A stretch of DNA of 64,000 bases, from positions 35,651,727-35,715,726 of the forward strand of contig OZ029916.1 in assembly GCA_964023275.1 (NCBI GenBank), in the 5' to 3' direction. Below, piece by piece: positions 12,761 to 32,800 of the stretch (position 1 is its first letter; the number at the start of each line of letters is the position of its first letter). This DNA is from Norana najaformis. Taxonomy: Eukaryota > Annelida > Clitellata > Crassiclitellata > Hormogastridae. Both the position numbers and the translations under genes were made by a program. The notes below the pieces were generated by a model. That model was not told where the DNA came from. It did not search any database and saw nothing but the letters and a program-made list of their open reading frames with translations.

Positions 12761-12870
12761 GGACCTCAAAAGGCATGGCGCCAATTCAAAAGGGGAGCGG
12801 AGGTGAAGGATCTCACCCGATAAATTCACTGAAAAATTACCAGGGTCGCTATAGAAAAAGTGTACATTTA
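12746..12870 (+). repeat. Dispersed repeat R1 (gaaggatctcacccga...), copy 1
   Basis: Contains 'gtacacggggacct', 'ggcatggcgcc', 'gaaggatctcacccga' and 'aattcactgaaaaat', then 'gtcgctatagaaaaa'. Four further copies are at about 32440, 32700, 42485 and 51360. Confidence 0.7.
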
Positions 12871-13168
12871 CATTTATATAAAGCAGTGTACATTTAGGCT
12901 ATATTTACATAGTCCTTCCCACATATTTGCCATCTGTGAGCCTTTTAAGAGTTGCATTGCAGCTGCAAGACCAGAAATGTGTCAAGTGACTTCCGAATTC
13001 CAATTTACAATTTTCTGCATAAATCCGAAAGGACCATTTAGAATGATTTAAGACATGTCTCGAGTTCTGATAACCTGCATTTTAGATCACATCACACGTA
13101 CACTTACGTAATTTACATTTACGTGGTTTATGGACGATCCCCAGCCTCTCATAGCTTATAGCGGAGGA

Positions 13169-13180
13169 ATGAAGAGCTAG
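13169..13180 (+). promoter_or_regulatory. Minimal upstream ORF (ATG AAG AGC TAG) before the Gq start
   Basis: A three-codon reading frame plus stop ends 3 nt before the Gq ATG, so it lies in the 5' leader if transcription starts upstream of 13169. Its ATG is changed to ACG in the duplicated copy at 18239-18355. Effect on translation is inference. Confidence 0.45.
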
Positions 13181-13183
13181 TCG

Positions 13184-21425
<8,242 letters not shown>

Positions 21426-24400
21426 GGAGGCTATTGTGTGCTGTTGTCGACGATGTCGTCGCATGTCAGAGCCTGTGCCGATGACACTCGTCATGCCCTG
21501 ACCCTCGCTGGCAGTGACATTCCATTGCTAAACATGGGACGCCACAGTTTGCCGTGAGCTGCGACATGCTTTGTTGTTTCTGTGGGCATCCTAAATCAAA
21601 TAGCTTACTTACGGAAAATATACATACACACGTGCGTATGCATGGGATTCTTTGTTCTCTTGTGGACAATAGTCAAACGAGATAAAGACAAGCTCCTTGA
21701 CTCTAAATTTGAGTCTTTTGTTCGTTCCATTGTCGTTTTATGTCCTCTATGGCACCATCTAGTTTTGGATGGTTTACGTTTCTGCTTTGCAGTTTCTTGT
21801 AGTTCTCGTACTGAGTGGTTGTACCTTCCTCTGCAGTTCAGTTCTGATGATTTGCATGTTTTTAATTATAGGTGTGACTTGTACTGTCCTGAATAACTGA
21901 TGCTAAATTTGGTTTGTCAGAGACAAGTCATGTGGTTCAGTATGATGATGATGTTTTGTCACTGGACGGTCTTAAAAGTCCAGAGTTTCCTCTGGCTTCA
22001 GTTAGTAATCAAGTCTTGCAGATTTCGTTATATGTAGTTCCAATCCAGTAACTGGGAAGAACTCAGATTCTGCTGCATTCATCTTTCAGTCTTTCTCAGA
22101 CTTAGCAGAATTTCTTGAATATTGGGAGGGAGCAAATGGAGCAGCCTGGCACTGTTTGTATTTTGGCATTTACCCACGTTTTATCGGTCAGATGCATCCA
22201 CCCCAAATATCAGCAGCTACTCCGGCAGTGCTGTGTAAACAACATGGACTGGAGATTCTAGTACCTTAAGAAAGCACAAATGTTCAGTAGACTTTTATTT
22301 ATGGATGAGTCTTTATTATGTTCAGTTTTATGCAGATTAAAATTCAGAACATGTGCATGTGTGCCCCGTCCTGCTAACTAGAATTATGTAGCATGTATAC
22401 ATTTATGAAACATGTATATAAAGATATATTCCTGCATATATATTAGTATATGTAAAATATATATGCATTTATTTATATATTTAGACACACTTGGTGTAAT
22501 ATTAAGTGGCTTGCACAGATTTGACGGTAGTTTTCATAATTGTTGGAAAGTGTGGATTTATTAGGCCACAAGTGATTTTTTGTATGAAAACCATTTCATG
22601 CGTTGTCTTCAGTATTGTTGCATTGTTGCTGGTTAACTGTTTGTTGGCATAGTTTGCTTGGGATGAGAGATGACTGACCAGTAGTTTGCTTTTTGGCTTT
22701 GACATTTTTTCTGTTGCATATGCGGAAGAGTATTTTTGGGATCGCAGGAAGTGAACGACATGTGCAGTGTATGCCAAAGATTATTGGAGGAAGGAAGATA
22801 GGTCACTTAATTGAGAAGCAGAAAACTGCATCAAAAAATTGAACAATGCATTCTGGTCCCAAAGTGGGATGGAAACCGTAGCAACAAATTTTCGTATTTA
22901 AAGCCAACCAACCAAAGAATGGTACACTATAAGCCAACCAGTTGCTGTGAACGTTAATCATTTTCCTGCTCCAGCCCAAATTGTGTGTGAGTGGTGTACC
23001 TTCTTTGCTTCATGATCTTTGGTGTAAGCCTTGATCTTCAGTTTGTGCAATGCATTTCTTCAGATTCATTTTCTTTTCAACTGGTTCTGGATCAGTTCTG
23101 GTTTGGTTTGTGGAAGTGTTGTAGTCGTCGTTCCGGTGATGGTGGCCAGTCCGATTGTTGGATTTAGTGGTCAGAGCATTTCTGAGATGGGATTTTGCAA
23201 CGATGTATGAACAAATCTAGTCGAGTTGTACTGAATTTATGATTGTCCAAGTTTTGACAGTCTGGGTTCCAATTTTAACCAGCATTTTGCCATTCTGTTT
23301 GTTTGATTAAATGGTGACTGGTGTCTTGCTAGCTGGTCATACCTTGCACTCTGAAGTGGGGGCCATATAACTTTTGGCTAACAGTGTTTATTATTATTGT
23401 GATTGTTTTTTATTTTGTTACTAAAATAAAATTTACTTGTTACAGAACTATTATTACATATTTTGTTGAGAATTTTTTTGCTGGTACAGTCAACATTACA
23501 CCTATTATTAGTATTATTATAATATTATCATTGTGCTGTTCATTATTTTTACTAAAATGATACATCTTGAATTAATATTACTGCTTTTGTTGATGAGATA
23601 CTGTTACTGCAAATACTGTGTTTAAAATACCTTTAATTATTATTATTATCATTATTATTACTCTTAGTAACTAGGGCTGGTATTAATCTAAGAGTTTAAG
23701 CTTTTAATCAACAACAGTTTTCTGTTGATAAATAGGTCATGATTACAATTATTGCCAATATGTTAAATGTTATGTGCTATGTTGTGTCCCGTATAACTTG
23801 TGTATGGTGCTTGCGAACTGTCAAGACTTGTAAAGTCTCACAGAGTCATATTTTTAGTTATAGCGTTGTGATTACGGAACCATTGAAACTAGCATTGTCA
23901 AGGAGTTTAAAAGAACAGCACAATTTCCTGATTGCACTTTGATTCCCTCACTCAAATGGGATGGAAATTGCTTCAATAATATTGTTTATTAGCAGAAAAA
24001 ATTAGTCGTTAGAATTGAAGTATTTGTGATTAAAATCTGCACACTTTAATATTGCTATTATGACTGCTTTCGTTGTTGCGTTTATTATGAGCAGGTTTTT
24101 CATGTTATTATTATCATTTTTATTTTTATTGTTACTACCGTTTTCAGATAATGTTGTTATTGCCATGTAGTTAATTTGGAATTTGTTTAACAGTTACTGT
24201 AGGCATGACGAAAGAAAATGATATTTTAATTTTAGAGGTTTCTTTGTCAGCTGGCACTTTTTCCCAGTTGGTCTTTTCTTGTTTCTTGTTGCTATTTATT
24301 CCAACGTGACAACCGTTTTTTGACATTGCTGCTTGGGTTACAAGGCAGGAAAGTTGTGCAGTTATACTGACAACTCTTCAAACCTTTATCTTTTACTCTC

Positions 24401-27400
24401 AAATAGCTGATGAGCTGCTGTTGACTTTGCACCTCCAAAGGACAGAGTTGGTTTCTGCCGCAGACTTCAGATATAGGAAATCTCTGTCTGTGTGTGTGTG
24501 TTTGTCTGTCTGAGCTACCCTGTGTCTCTTGCCATCTGTATTGTAGGAATTGGTCAGTTGATCCATTTTATGGGAACTGACCAGCAAATGGTTTCTTTGG
24601 TCATGACTTACTGTCTGGTTAGTTTGCCCTTCTGACATTGAGCTATGACTGCTAATCAGTATATTGCTGAGCTTGACAAATGGGTTACAGAGTGATTCAG
24701 AAGAATTGTCCAAGATACAAGTCATCAGTTATTTCTTCGAGGGAATTGAACTTGCAACCTTTACATACCTAAGAGACTACATCTCTTCTGCATGAAACTG
24801 GTATCATAATCAAACTGGTAAAGCATGCAATGGCTGGCTAGATACGTGTTCAAGAATGGAGTGAAATACAATTCCAAATCCGTTAGCGTTTCACCACGGC
24901 ATCTGAGTTTTACTTCCCAATGTGCTGTGTGAAATTAACAGTTTGTAACCTTTTAGGAATGGTTATTTGGTTAATGGATTTTAGTTGTGCTTGCACTTCA
25001 GCTGTAAGAATCTTCTGAGCCCTGGACTTCACCACCTAGAACCTTTGTTGGTAGAGTCCCTAAGAATTGCATAACATAAACAAGTGCTTACCCTAGCTTA
25101 ATGGCAACAAAAGGGTTTGTCCTAATCTGGGATCAGAACTGTTGAGATTAGGATTCTACTGAACTTTGACACAATTTGGAGCACAAGGTGTTGGCTCTTA
25201 AGTTGTACATGTAAGCATTTCATGCCTATGGTGTCATCGTTTGTGATTGCTTATCACTGAGAAAATGTGAGCAGTAACACTTCGTTAGAACATCCTATGC
25301 GAGGATTCTTACTGAATCACTTCCACTTGGGCATGTTATCTAATTTATAATATTCAGAGATGGAAAAGACTGAAATATACTGTTCCTTATGCAACCCACA
25401 ATGATTTAAAGCTCAGTTTTTCCTACTTAATTCTTTTTGAATAATCTTACTCAGGCATGGCCTTAACAGTGTTCTATTCAGTGGCTTCATCATAATTGGA
25501 ATTTGGTTTAGAAATGTCATTTTTTGGTGTGAAAATGAAAAAGATTGTTGTAATACGCTTTTGAGAGTACTGTTGTTTTCTCAGAGCAGTTTTGTGGAAA
25601 TGTTGCTTACTGTGAAGACATTGTTTTTGATTTTGTTGTTCGTATTTACCCTGATTGAGTTGTGTTGTAACTGAGATTGGAAAAGGTCACCAGAATGTTT
25701 GGAAAGAGTGGTCTGGCCAGTTTCATGCCTCCATGTTTTGATCCTTTGTCTGAATTTGTTTCTGCTTCTAAATTGAGTCTGCTACAAATGGCCTGCTTGG
25801 TTTTTGCAGAACAATTTCAAGCTAAATATCCAGCATCTGTGGATTTGTTCGTTGTTGGATTGCTGCAGTGACTGCTTTTGTGCGTCAGAGGAGTTTCTGT
25901 AGAGATGTGGCATTTACCTTTAGTAAAACTGAAGTGAGAAGCCTTTTAATTTTCACTACAGCTGAAGACAGTGCAAATAGGGGCCTTGGTGAAATACCTG
26001 ATTTGTTGTTCCTGTTATCTATTTTCTTGTCATCATGTCTAATATCTTGAAACTGTAGTTGATCCACTTGAAAGATACAGCTGACATTGCCTGTAGCTCT
26101 GCTGGAATAATGCGACTCTTCTGTGCTCCTTTGCATAGTGTTCAGTATTGTAATGAATGGTTAACTTCAGTTCACAAAAGCAATTACACCAGAGATGAAA
26201 GGGCGTTCAGTACTGACCAATTAATACATCATCTGCTATTCAGTGATGGCTAAACTGCTTTCTGTAATAGGTTCAACCTTCTGTATGAGACGCGGCCAAC
26301 ATATGAAGTTAACGTGGCAGATATACTTCATGAAATGTGGTCTACAAAGAATGATAGACATGAAGAACGTTTAAGTTCATTTGGCCAAGTTTTGTCGATA
26401 GGAGCTGAAATGCTCGAGTGTTTACTGGTTGACTCTACCCTACTTTCATAAACATACTTAAACATGGCCATGTTCTCAGCACAGATAACTTTTCTCATTT
26501 TTAACTTGCTGTCAGTCACTGAGTTTGCTTAATAAATGTGGTTGAGTTTATGGTACATGCACTTTCAGTGGACTAGATGTAAGGAAAGGCCGTCTTGATG
26601 AAGTGAACCCTCTCAGCAGAAAGACTGAGACTTGGCAGGCAGAATAGGTATTTCTAGAATCTGTAGGCTACATTCTGATGTTATAGATACATATTTTTCT
26701 TCTTAAAAGTAAAGTTGTTGAAAAGAAAGGTCATATTGGCTAGAACAAGGATGCAGCTAGGCAGTGTTGGTTGACTAGAGTTGGAATAGGGTCTGCCTAG
26801 TGCACAACTGCAGTTGGAACTGATATTATATTAGATTCAGCACCTGACGACTGGTCTAGAAAGGTCTGATTAAGGTAGGCTGAAAATGTTTCTTGAGCTG
26901 TTTGTGGTGAAAGAGTGCATGTTTTCACATGTCGTCAGCTGTGACTAGTGTTCCTTGTGTGACACATTCAGTACTGCTCTCTTATCTCTCGGGGTCTTGA
27001 AAAAATATCCTGTCCTCTACTTTGGTTATTTCCATTTCATTCTGATGATTATTATGTACATAAGTATTTAAAACCATTTTGTAAATTTTTCTGGTTATTT
27101 ATGGAAACTAAAATGTGCATTTAGTGTATTACTCGGATATTCACAAGAATACTATGTACTTATATCAGTATATATATGAAATGCATACAGACATATATAC
27201 AGCTGCATATATATGGCATATATGTATAGTATATATACTATGCTACTGCATTCACAAGTCATATATATGTATGTATTGTAAATGTTTTATATATAGACGT
27301 AGACTTGTTTTTACCAATAATTTGAGTGATGATGGTGTATTATAAATAAAAAGACCTTACAAAGTTTCTTGTTCTGTTGTACAGCACAACTCTTCTTGAA

Positions 27401-27663
27401 CTTCATTATATGGAATCTTGGTTGGTTCAAAGCTGATTTTTCTGTTTAGAATGAAGATTGGTCAGTACAGCCAACTCACAGATGTAGCCATGGGTATTAA
27501 GTGAAGCCACAGGCTCAAAGTGTTTGCGACTCCTGCCTGAGAGTCTATCTTAGACCGGATGCTAGTGGAACAGCATTCTTGCCAGCCATGTACAGTGTAC
27601 CTTATCGAGTTTTTCTGACAAAATCAAGTGTTGAATTAATTCTGCCTTCGTCTTCATTTATCT
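21426..27663. other. Interval between convergent Gq and RWDD3-like genes
   Basis: Tail-to-tail interval of 6.2 kb. It should hold the Gq 3' UTR (AATAAA at 23425-23430 and 27345-27350 on the plus strand) and the RWDD3-like 3' UTR at its right end. T-rich, with ATT/TTA-rich stretches near 23390-23660. Short open frames show no family motif. A tRNA-like antisense stretch (gaattgaacttgcaacc) near 24749 suggests a SINE. Confidence 0.5.
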
Positions 27664-27781
27664 TCATCTGCTTTTCAATGTATTTATGTGATCGAAATAA
27701 AGTTTCTCAAGCCCATGTTCATGAAATAGTTCTTCAACAGCCTTCCAGCTAGTCAGCTCAGTCACCGAGAAGGTAGTAAAC
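27664..27781 (-). CDS. RWDD3: RWDD3-like exon 4 (C-terminus)
   Basis: 118 nt after acceptor TTACTTCTCAG. It encodes FTTFSVTELTSWKAVEELF and GLEKLYFDHI, matching the C-terminal FEVKEYSALDELQKEF...GLKKLF pattern, then TGA. The plus-strand open frame here is a shadow. Confidence 0.9.
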
Positions 27782-30700
27782 CTGAGAAGTAACAGGGAGA
27801 AAACGTAAAACCTTGACAGAGTTTATAACATAATGTAATTAAATGAGCTACATAAATATCTAGACTTGGCAGCAGTCAAGTCATGGATGGTAATCAGTAC
27901 TGAACATCTTAAATAATTTCACATGGAATGTATTTTACACCACCACTGACATGTTAATTAAGATGGCTGGTACACTTCAAATACCAGCACATCAGAATAG
28001 TCCAGAAATGTTGGTCTTCAGGTGTACTTCAGTGAGAACTGTTTATATGGAAATAGGTTGATTTATGTACCTTAGGCATCCAGGGTTTGGCAGAAGATGT
28101 GGCTCGGCAAGAACCTTCAACATCCTTTCTTTACAACTTCGGCCATGAGAATCGACATCTACGTTCACTGTACGGAGATGAACAAGAAACACCTACGGAA
28201 AAAGACAAAAGAATGAATACTCATCAAAATCTCCAGCAAATCTCCAGCCAATCTTAGCAAAATACTGTTAGTACAAGGTGTCCTGATGCTGAATTGGTGT
28301 GGTCATGGTTGCGCCTCAGCCATAGGATCTTTCGACCTTGGGACTACGCTTATGAGGAGTTCCTATAAAGGCGTGTATGCAAGTGTCACTACTGCCTTTA
28401 TCTGTGCAAGAAGCAGAATGAGCTTAGCTCTCACCCTTAGCAACAACCATTAGCATGGCACAGATAATAGTTTAGAAGAGAACACATCAATGCCTCACCA
28501 CCAGACACCATCTTCAAACAGGACAAAGCTAGAACTGTGCAGAACTTCTGAATTTGAATGACATGTCAGACCTGAGCATATCTGGTTGGGCAATTTATAG
28601 GTATGCGCCTGCAAATAAGCTGGTTCCCACGACTTAGCTTTTGTTGGGCACTGTAGAAATATTGAGATTACGATTACGATATGTCTTGTGTCTACACTAT
28701 AGATGTTATCAGTCTATCAGAAACATTGTACACCAGAACCTCCTTATAACATGGCCTTTGGGAGCCAAATGCTTATACAGATGTGCTATGATGAGGTATT
28801 TTTTATGGCTGAACTAATCTGGGCTGCATGACCCTGACACAGTCATCTCTGAATTCACATTATAACTCAGTTTTAGTTCAGGTCTGGAAAAACATCCCTT
28901 CATGAATAAGGTCTGCTCCATCAACTGCATCCTTCAAGCAGCAACTGAGAATTTATTTCCGTAACTCCTCAGTTAAATAGTTTCATTTTTCCCCATCCAC
29001 TGATTTCGTCCCTTGAGCAACTGCCTGTCACCTTCAATTCTAGTTTGACATATGGCATGTCATTTCTTAAATTTTTATTATTATTAACTTTATTTCTTTA
29101 TAAACAGAATAAACCAATACATAAGGAGATTAAATTAACTGCCAACTTTCCAGGTCCTATAAACTGTCACATAAGCTGGTGCAATCCCTTTGGCTGCCAT
29201 CAGTCTCCTGACATTCAAAGTGCTCAGAACAGACAGGGACTTTTGGATTTGAACAGCAAATGACAGGCCATGTTATTATTATTATTGCTATTATTATTAC
29301 TATTATTATTATTACTATTATTATTACTATTATTATTATTACTACTGCTATTATTAATATTATAACGATGCAGGCTTTGAGGAGTCTCCAGTGTTCCTGT
29401 ATCTACCTGTCATTACAGCAACCAACCTGAATGTCTTTTAAGTCGCCCTGCAGCAACAGAAGAATGAGCGAATTGTAAAATACAAGACGACCACAGAGAC
29501 CTAGTTCCTTAGTCCAGTGACTCAGCGTTTTGACGTACGATGATTTCGATCGCATGTGATCAATCTGCAGAAGAGTTGTCCAGCAAGTGCTTTCTTCTCT
29601 TGTGCTGACGCTCGTTATTCCCACCGCCTGTGCCTTTTGCAAGGCCTTGGTGCAAGAATTGCAGGAAATCTTGCTACTCAACCTATGAGATGACACAGAC
29701 TCCTCTAGCTGCATAAACAAGTCCATTAGCATCGGTTGGCCAAGTAAGAGGCGAGCCCGATTCTCAACATCTTCTTTCATTTCTTTCAGAATTCCATCAT
29801 CAAAGTCTCGAGTGATTAAACTGATTTCCGGAGGAATGTCAGGATAACCCGATGGCACAGTGAGAAGCATAGTAATAGTTGATGTACAAGTCAAAGATGA
29901 ACATGAAGCCTTTATCTGCTTATGTACCTTTGCATCCTTTCCACTAACACCTAAAATGATGAAAATCAGAAAAACCACAAGGCAGTGTAATTTAAGAAAA
30001 CTAGACTACCTAAACTACATGTTAAAGTAAAAATAGTGTAAAGAAAAATATGTACTTAAATATAATCTCTGCAAACTTCAGGTGGACTGACTTTCTGGAT
30101 ATTGACCTGATTGTCACTTGGCTTTGGTGTGCCATCAGTTGATGCCTCCGTGCATTAGCCACCGCCACATTAGAAGATACTAATTACAATTACAATTACC
30201 TTTGCTGTCAGACCACTAGGTTTATTGGTATGAATGATGTATACTGATGGAGAGGCTTGATAAGCTCCTCTGAGTTTTTCTTTCCCACCAGAACTTATGC
30301 AGGATAGTAATTAGCATAAATCTGCATGATTCATACTGATAGCAATATTTTTATGTAAACACTTGTAATTGTAATTTAAAATTTGTATAGCACCACTTCA
30401 AGATAAACTCATCAGTGGCGCTCTGCACAAACCACAGTGATGTTAGAAATGTCATAAGATCATAAAGTTTATCATTTAGCAGTCAATTGTTAGAAGAACT
30501 AGAAAAGTCACCGGTGGCAAGCCCGCACACACACACACGCAGAGACCTGCCAACGGATTCCCATCCAGAGTAGACGGATGCTACGACATTCAGAGTGTCA
30601 GTTATATGAATGGCAGTATTTCAGTTATTGTGGTGTGTGCATTTGTTCAAATAAACAAACTGAATTGAAATATACATTTGTGTAGTGCCTTCTACTACTC

Positions 30701-31421
30701 AGTGTCAGCCTCAATGATATCAGTGTTGATCTAAAATGCACAAATGCATATGCATGATTATTTTTGTCTCCAGCAATCTAAAACAACTTCCTATGCTGCA
30801 AACCATTATTATCACATTTTCCTAACAATTACACTAAATGTTTCTGATTATGAAATCATGTAACAATGTCAACAGAATGTAAGCGGGTGCACGATGCATA
30901 GTGGGTTTGAGCCTTCCGTAAGATGTCCATTGTGTAAGGACTTTCACCAAGGCTTTCATGCACAGTTCCTTAGCATCATCAAATTTCTTCATCACTGAAT
31001 AGTAGCGTACTAGTAATTTATTATGCTTACCATTCTCAGAATGCATTGCTAAGATGATTTTGTCCAAATTTCTTGCAGTAAATTGTCTGGCATATCACTG
31101 TTGTCTTTTGTACTCACAATCACACTGCAAAAGAGCCTCATAGTCAACGGGAAGCCAAGAGTGATTTAAGCAAAAGGGTGCTCAAATATCAAAGCACTGG
31201 GTTTCTACGGAATTTTAATACTGATTGATAGGCTATATGTAAAAGTTTCTTTTAGCTAAAGAGAGGCCTTGACAGCACTGAAGTTGTGATAGCAACATGA
31301 TTCAGATTCATCACGTTTACTTGCCACTGAAATAAACATGAAATTCTCCAGGTTCGCAGTAAACGGATTTCAAGACTTCTAACTCTTCTGTTACATCACT
31401 TGATACATCAAGCGAAGCCAT
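27664..31421 (-). CDS. RWDD3: RWD domain-containing protein 3 (RSUME)-like, 4 exons, 286 aa
   Basis: In vertebrates RWDD3/RSUME enhances SUMO conjugation through its RWD domain. Exons: 31421-31325, 29950-29427, 28192-28071, 27781-27664; phases 1, 0 and 2 all agree, and the total is 287 codons with stop (human protein about 267 aa). The start MASLDVSSDVTEELEVLKSV fits the RWD first helix. The central YPDIPPEISL is the RWD YP-x-x-PP-type motif. WTTLLQIDHMRSKSSYVK and LLLLQGDLKD closely match the conserved RWDD3 C-terminal half, followed by VDVDSHGRSCKERML and a last exon with WKAVEELFHEHGLEKLY. Intron 1 uses a GC donor (GTG|GCAAGT). Convergent with Gq alpha. Confidence 0.93.
28071..28192 (-). 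CDS. RWDD3: RWDD3-like exon 3
   Basis: 122 nt, acceptor TTTTCCGTAG, phase 0 in and phase 2 out, donor AAG|GTACAT. It encodes VNVDVDSHGRSCKERMLKV, matching the family VDVDSSGKKCKEKM block. Confidence 0.92.
28606..28690 (+). repeat. SINE/LINE 3' tail (aataagctggttcccac...)
   Basis: Shares 'aataagctggttcccac', 'acttagctttt' and 'ctgtagaaat...attacga' with 53170-53250. It lies in RWDD3-like intron 2. Confidence 0.6.
28731..28800 (+). repeat. Dispersed 'ggcctttgggagccaaat' repeat copy
   Basis: Shares the 18-base core exactly with the copy at 4061 and the 'ccagaacct' edge with 9749. Confidence 0.55.
29265..29365. repeat. (TTA)n/(TAT)n microsatellite
   Basis: Interrupted TTA/CTA trinucleotide run in RWDD3-like intron 2, about 60 bp from exon 2. 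Confidence 0.85.
29427..29950 (-). CDS. RWDD3: RWDD3-like exon 2 (RWD core and conserved C-terminal block)
   Basis: 524 nt. Acceptor ATCATTTTAG, donor CAG|GTTGGT. It contains YPDIPPEISL and WTTLLQIDHMRSKSSYVK. Confidence 0.95.
31325..31421 (-). CDS. RWDD3: RWDD3-like exon 1
   Basis: 97 nt, MASLDVSSDVTEELEVLKSV to FHVYFS, ending in phase 1 at a GC donor. Only this donor gives phase 1 with a strong consensus; the GT four bases further on would create an early stop. Confidence 0.88.
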
Positions 31422-32439
31422 TGCACACGGCTTAAATTTATGCTAAGGCACACAACTCTGTCGTGTCCTTTGCAAAATCTTTACTGTTTACACGATTCTC
31501 GTCTCGTTACACGCTGAAATGTCAGATGAAATACAGCGAAACCTTCATAATTTTTAACTATCTAGATGTGTGATAATCCACGAAAGTTACTGTGTCACGT
31601 CAAACCGGTCAGGTCAAATTAATCCGTCCCGGCGTGTGGTACTAATGCTGCGTTCCAATGGCAGCAGTATTTAATTCACATAAAAATTTTAATATTTATT
31701 GTTTCGGTGGCAATCAATGAGGCAATAGAAAGCTGAGTTGAACATTTCAACAAACAGAGTCAGATAGAGTCAAGTCAAAATAAGGATATGCTAGAGGAAA
31801 ATACTTTTGCGTCGGTTAGCCTATTCGATAAGAGCGTTACGTCACTACGCTTGTATACGCTAAATGGAATTTGGTTTGGACAGTGATTTTTCTTAGAAGT
31901 GACCAAAGATGTTAATAACATCTTTGGAAGTCAAAGATGTCAATAAAGGAAGTGACCATCAACAGATGCCTTGAGCTAAGATCTTTGCCTTGAGTAATAA
32001 AACTGTGGCGCTATAGAAGTTCTTAGATATATATAGTAGGCCCTAAGCTGGTTCAAGGATAAACATCAATATGAAGAAACGGTCCAAATGGCTAACTAAA
32101 ACTATATCCGTATGTCAAATTACAAAGGAAACCAATTTAAAAAGCAACTAAATGTAAAATATACAAGTTGACGCAAAATTCTTTCGCCAGCCAAGAGAAT
32201 CTCCATCGTCCGCCATCGGCCTTAGAAAAACATCGTAACCATAAGGAACACCCACAAAACGCGAAATGCATTAAGACGAACGAACTGAAATCAATAACAA
32301 CATAAGAACAATGAACTGTCAATAAATAAGAACTTTAAAGACGTCAATGGTCACAGTAGCCATCTGACGTTGGTAGGCCTAAACCTTGAATCAGTCATCC
32401 TGTCTCCGGATATCACGGACTACGCGCAGAGACCTAAAA

Positions 32440-32540
32440 TAGAGTGGCGCTCATCGCAAAGGCTGCGGTGCTGAAGGGTCTCATCCAATAAATTCACTGA
32501 AAAATGAGCAGGGTCGAGCATAGGCCTACACGGTCCACAT
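32440..32540 (+). repeat. Dispersed repeat R1, copy 2
   Basis: Contains 'aataaattcactgaaaaatg' and 'gagcagggtcgag'. Confidence 0.65.
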
Positions 32541-32699
32541 ATGTCTTCATCCTAGTCGAAAACGGACCAATCTCCTCTGCCAACTTTTGATCCGTGGCCT
32601 ATCTATATTATGCTGCATAAGATCTTATGAACTCCCAAAATACCTCTGCTAGTTCTGTCATACTTTAGTCCTTTCTTATTGCCCTCTCTTCTGAAGCGT

Positions 32700-32800
32700 T
32701 TCACGAGACATTCACTGAAAAATGAACAGGGTCGACGCCAGGCGCAGTTGCTATATAAAACCATGAACATTTACATTTGCTCCAGACTGAGGTTAACTTA
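32700..32800 (+). repeat. Dispersed repeat R1, copy 3
   Basis: Contains 'cattcactgaaaaatgaaca' and 'gggtcga', followed by 'tatataaa...catttacatttg' like copy 1. Confidence 0.65.

Larger units (their letters stand above)
11559..13183. other. Region between divergent FAM117-like and Gq alpha genes
   Basis: Head-to-head interval of 1.6 kb that must hold both 5' UTRs and promoters. No TATA box or CpG island could be assigned with confidence. Much of it is occupied by a decayed reverse transcriptase (12286-12760) and a dispersed repeat (12746-12870). A segment at 11790-11850 with 'tttatacagcgcccaatc' resembles the SINE/LINE tail seen elsewhere. Confidence 0.5.

Noticed and set aside
27501-27752. 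83-codon plus-strand frame
   Set aside because: Antisense shadow of the last RWDD3-like exon.
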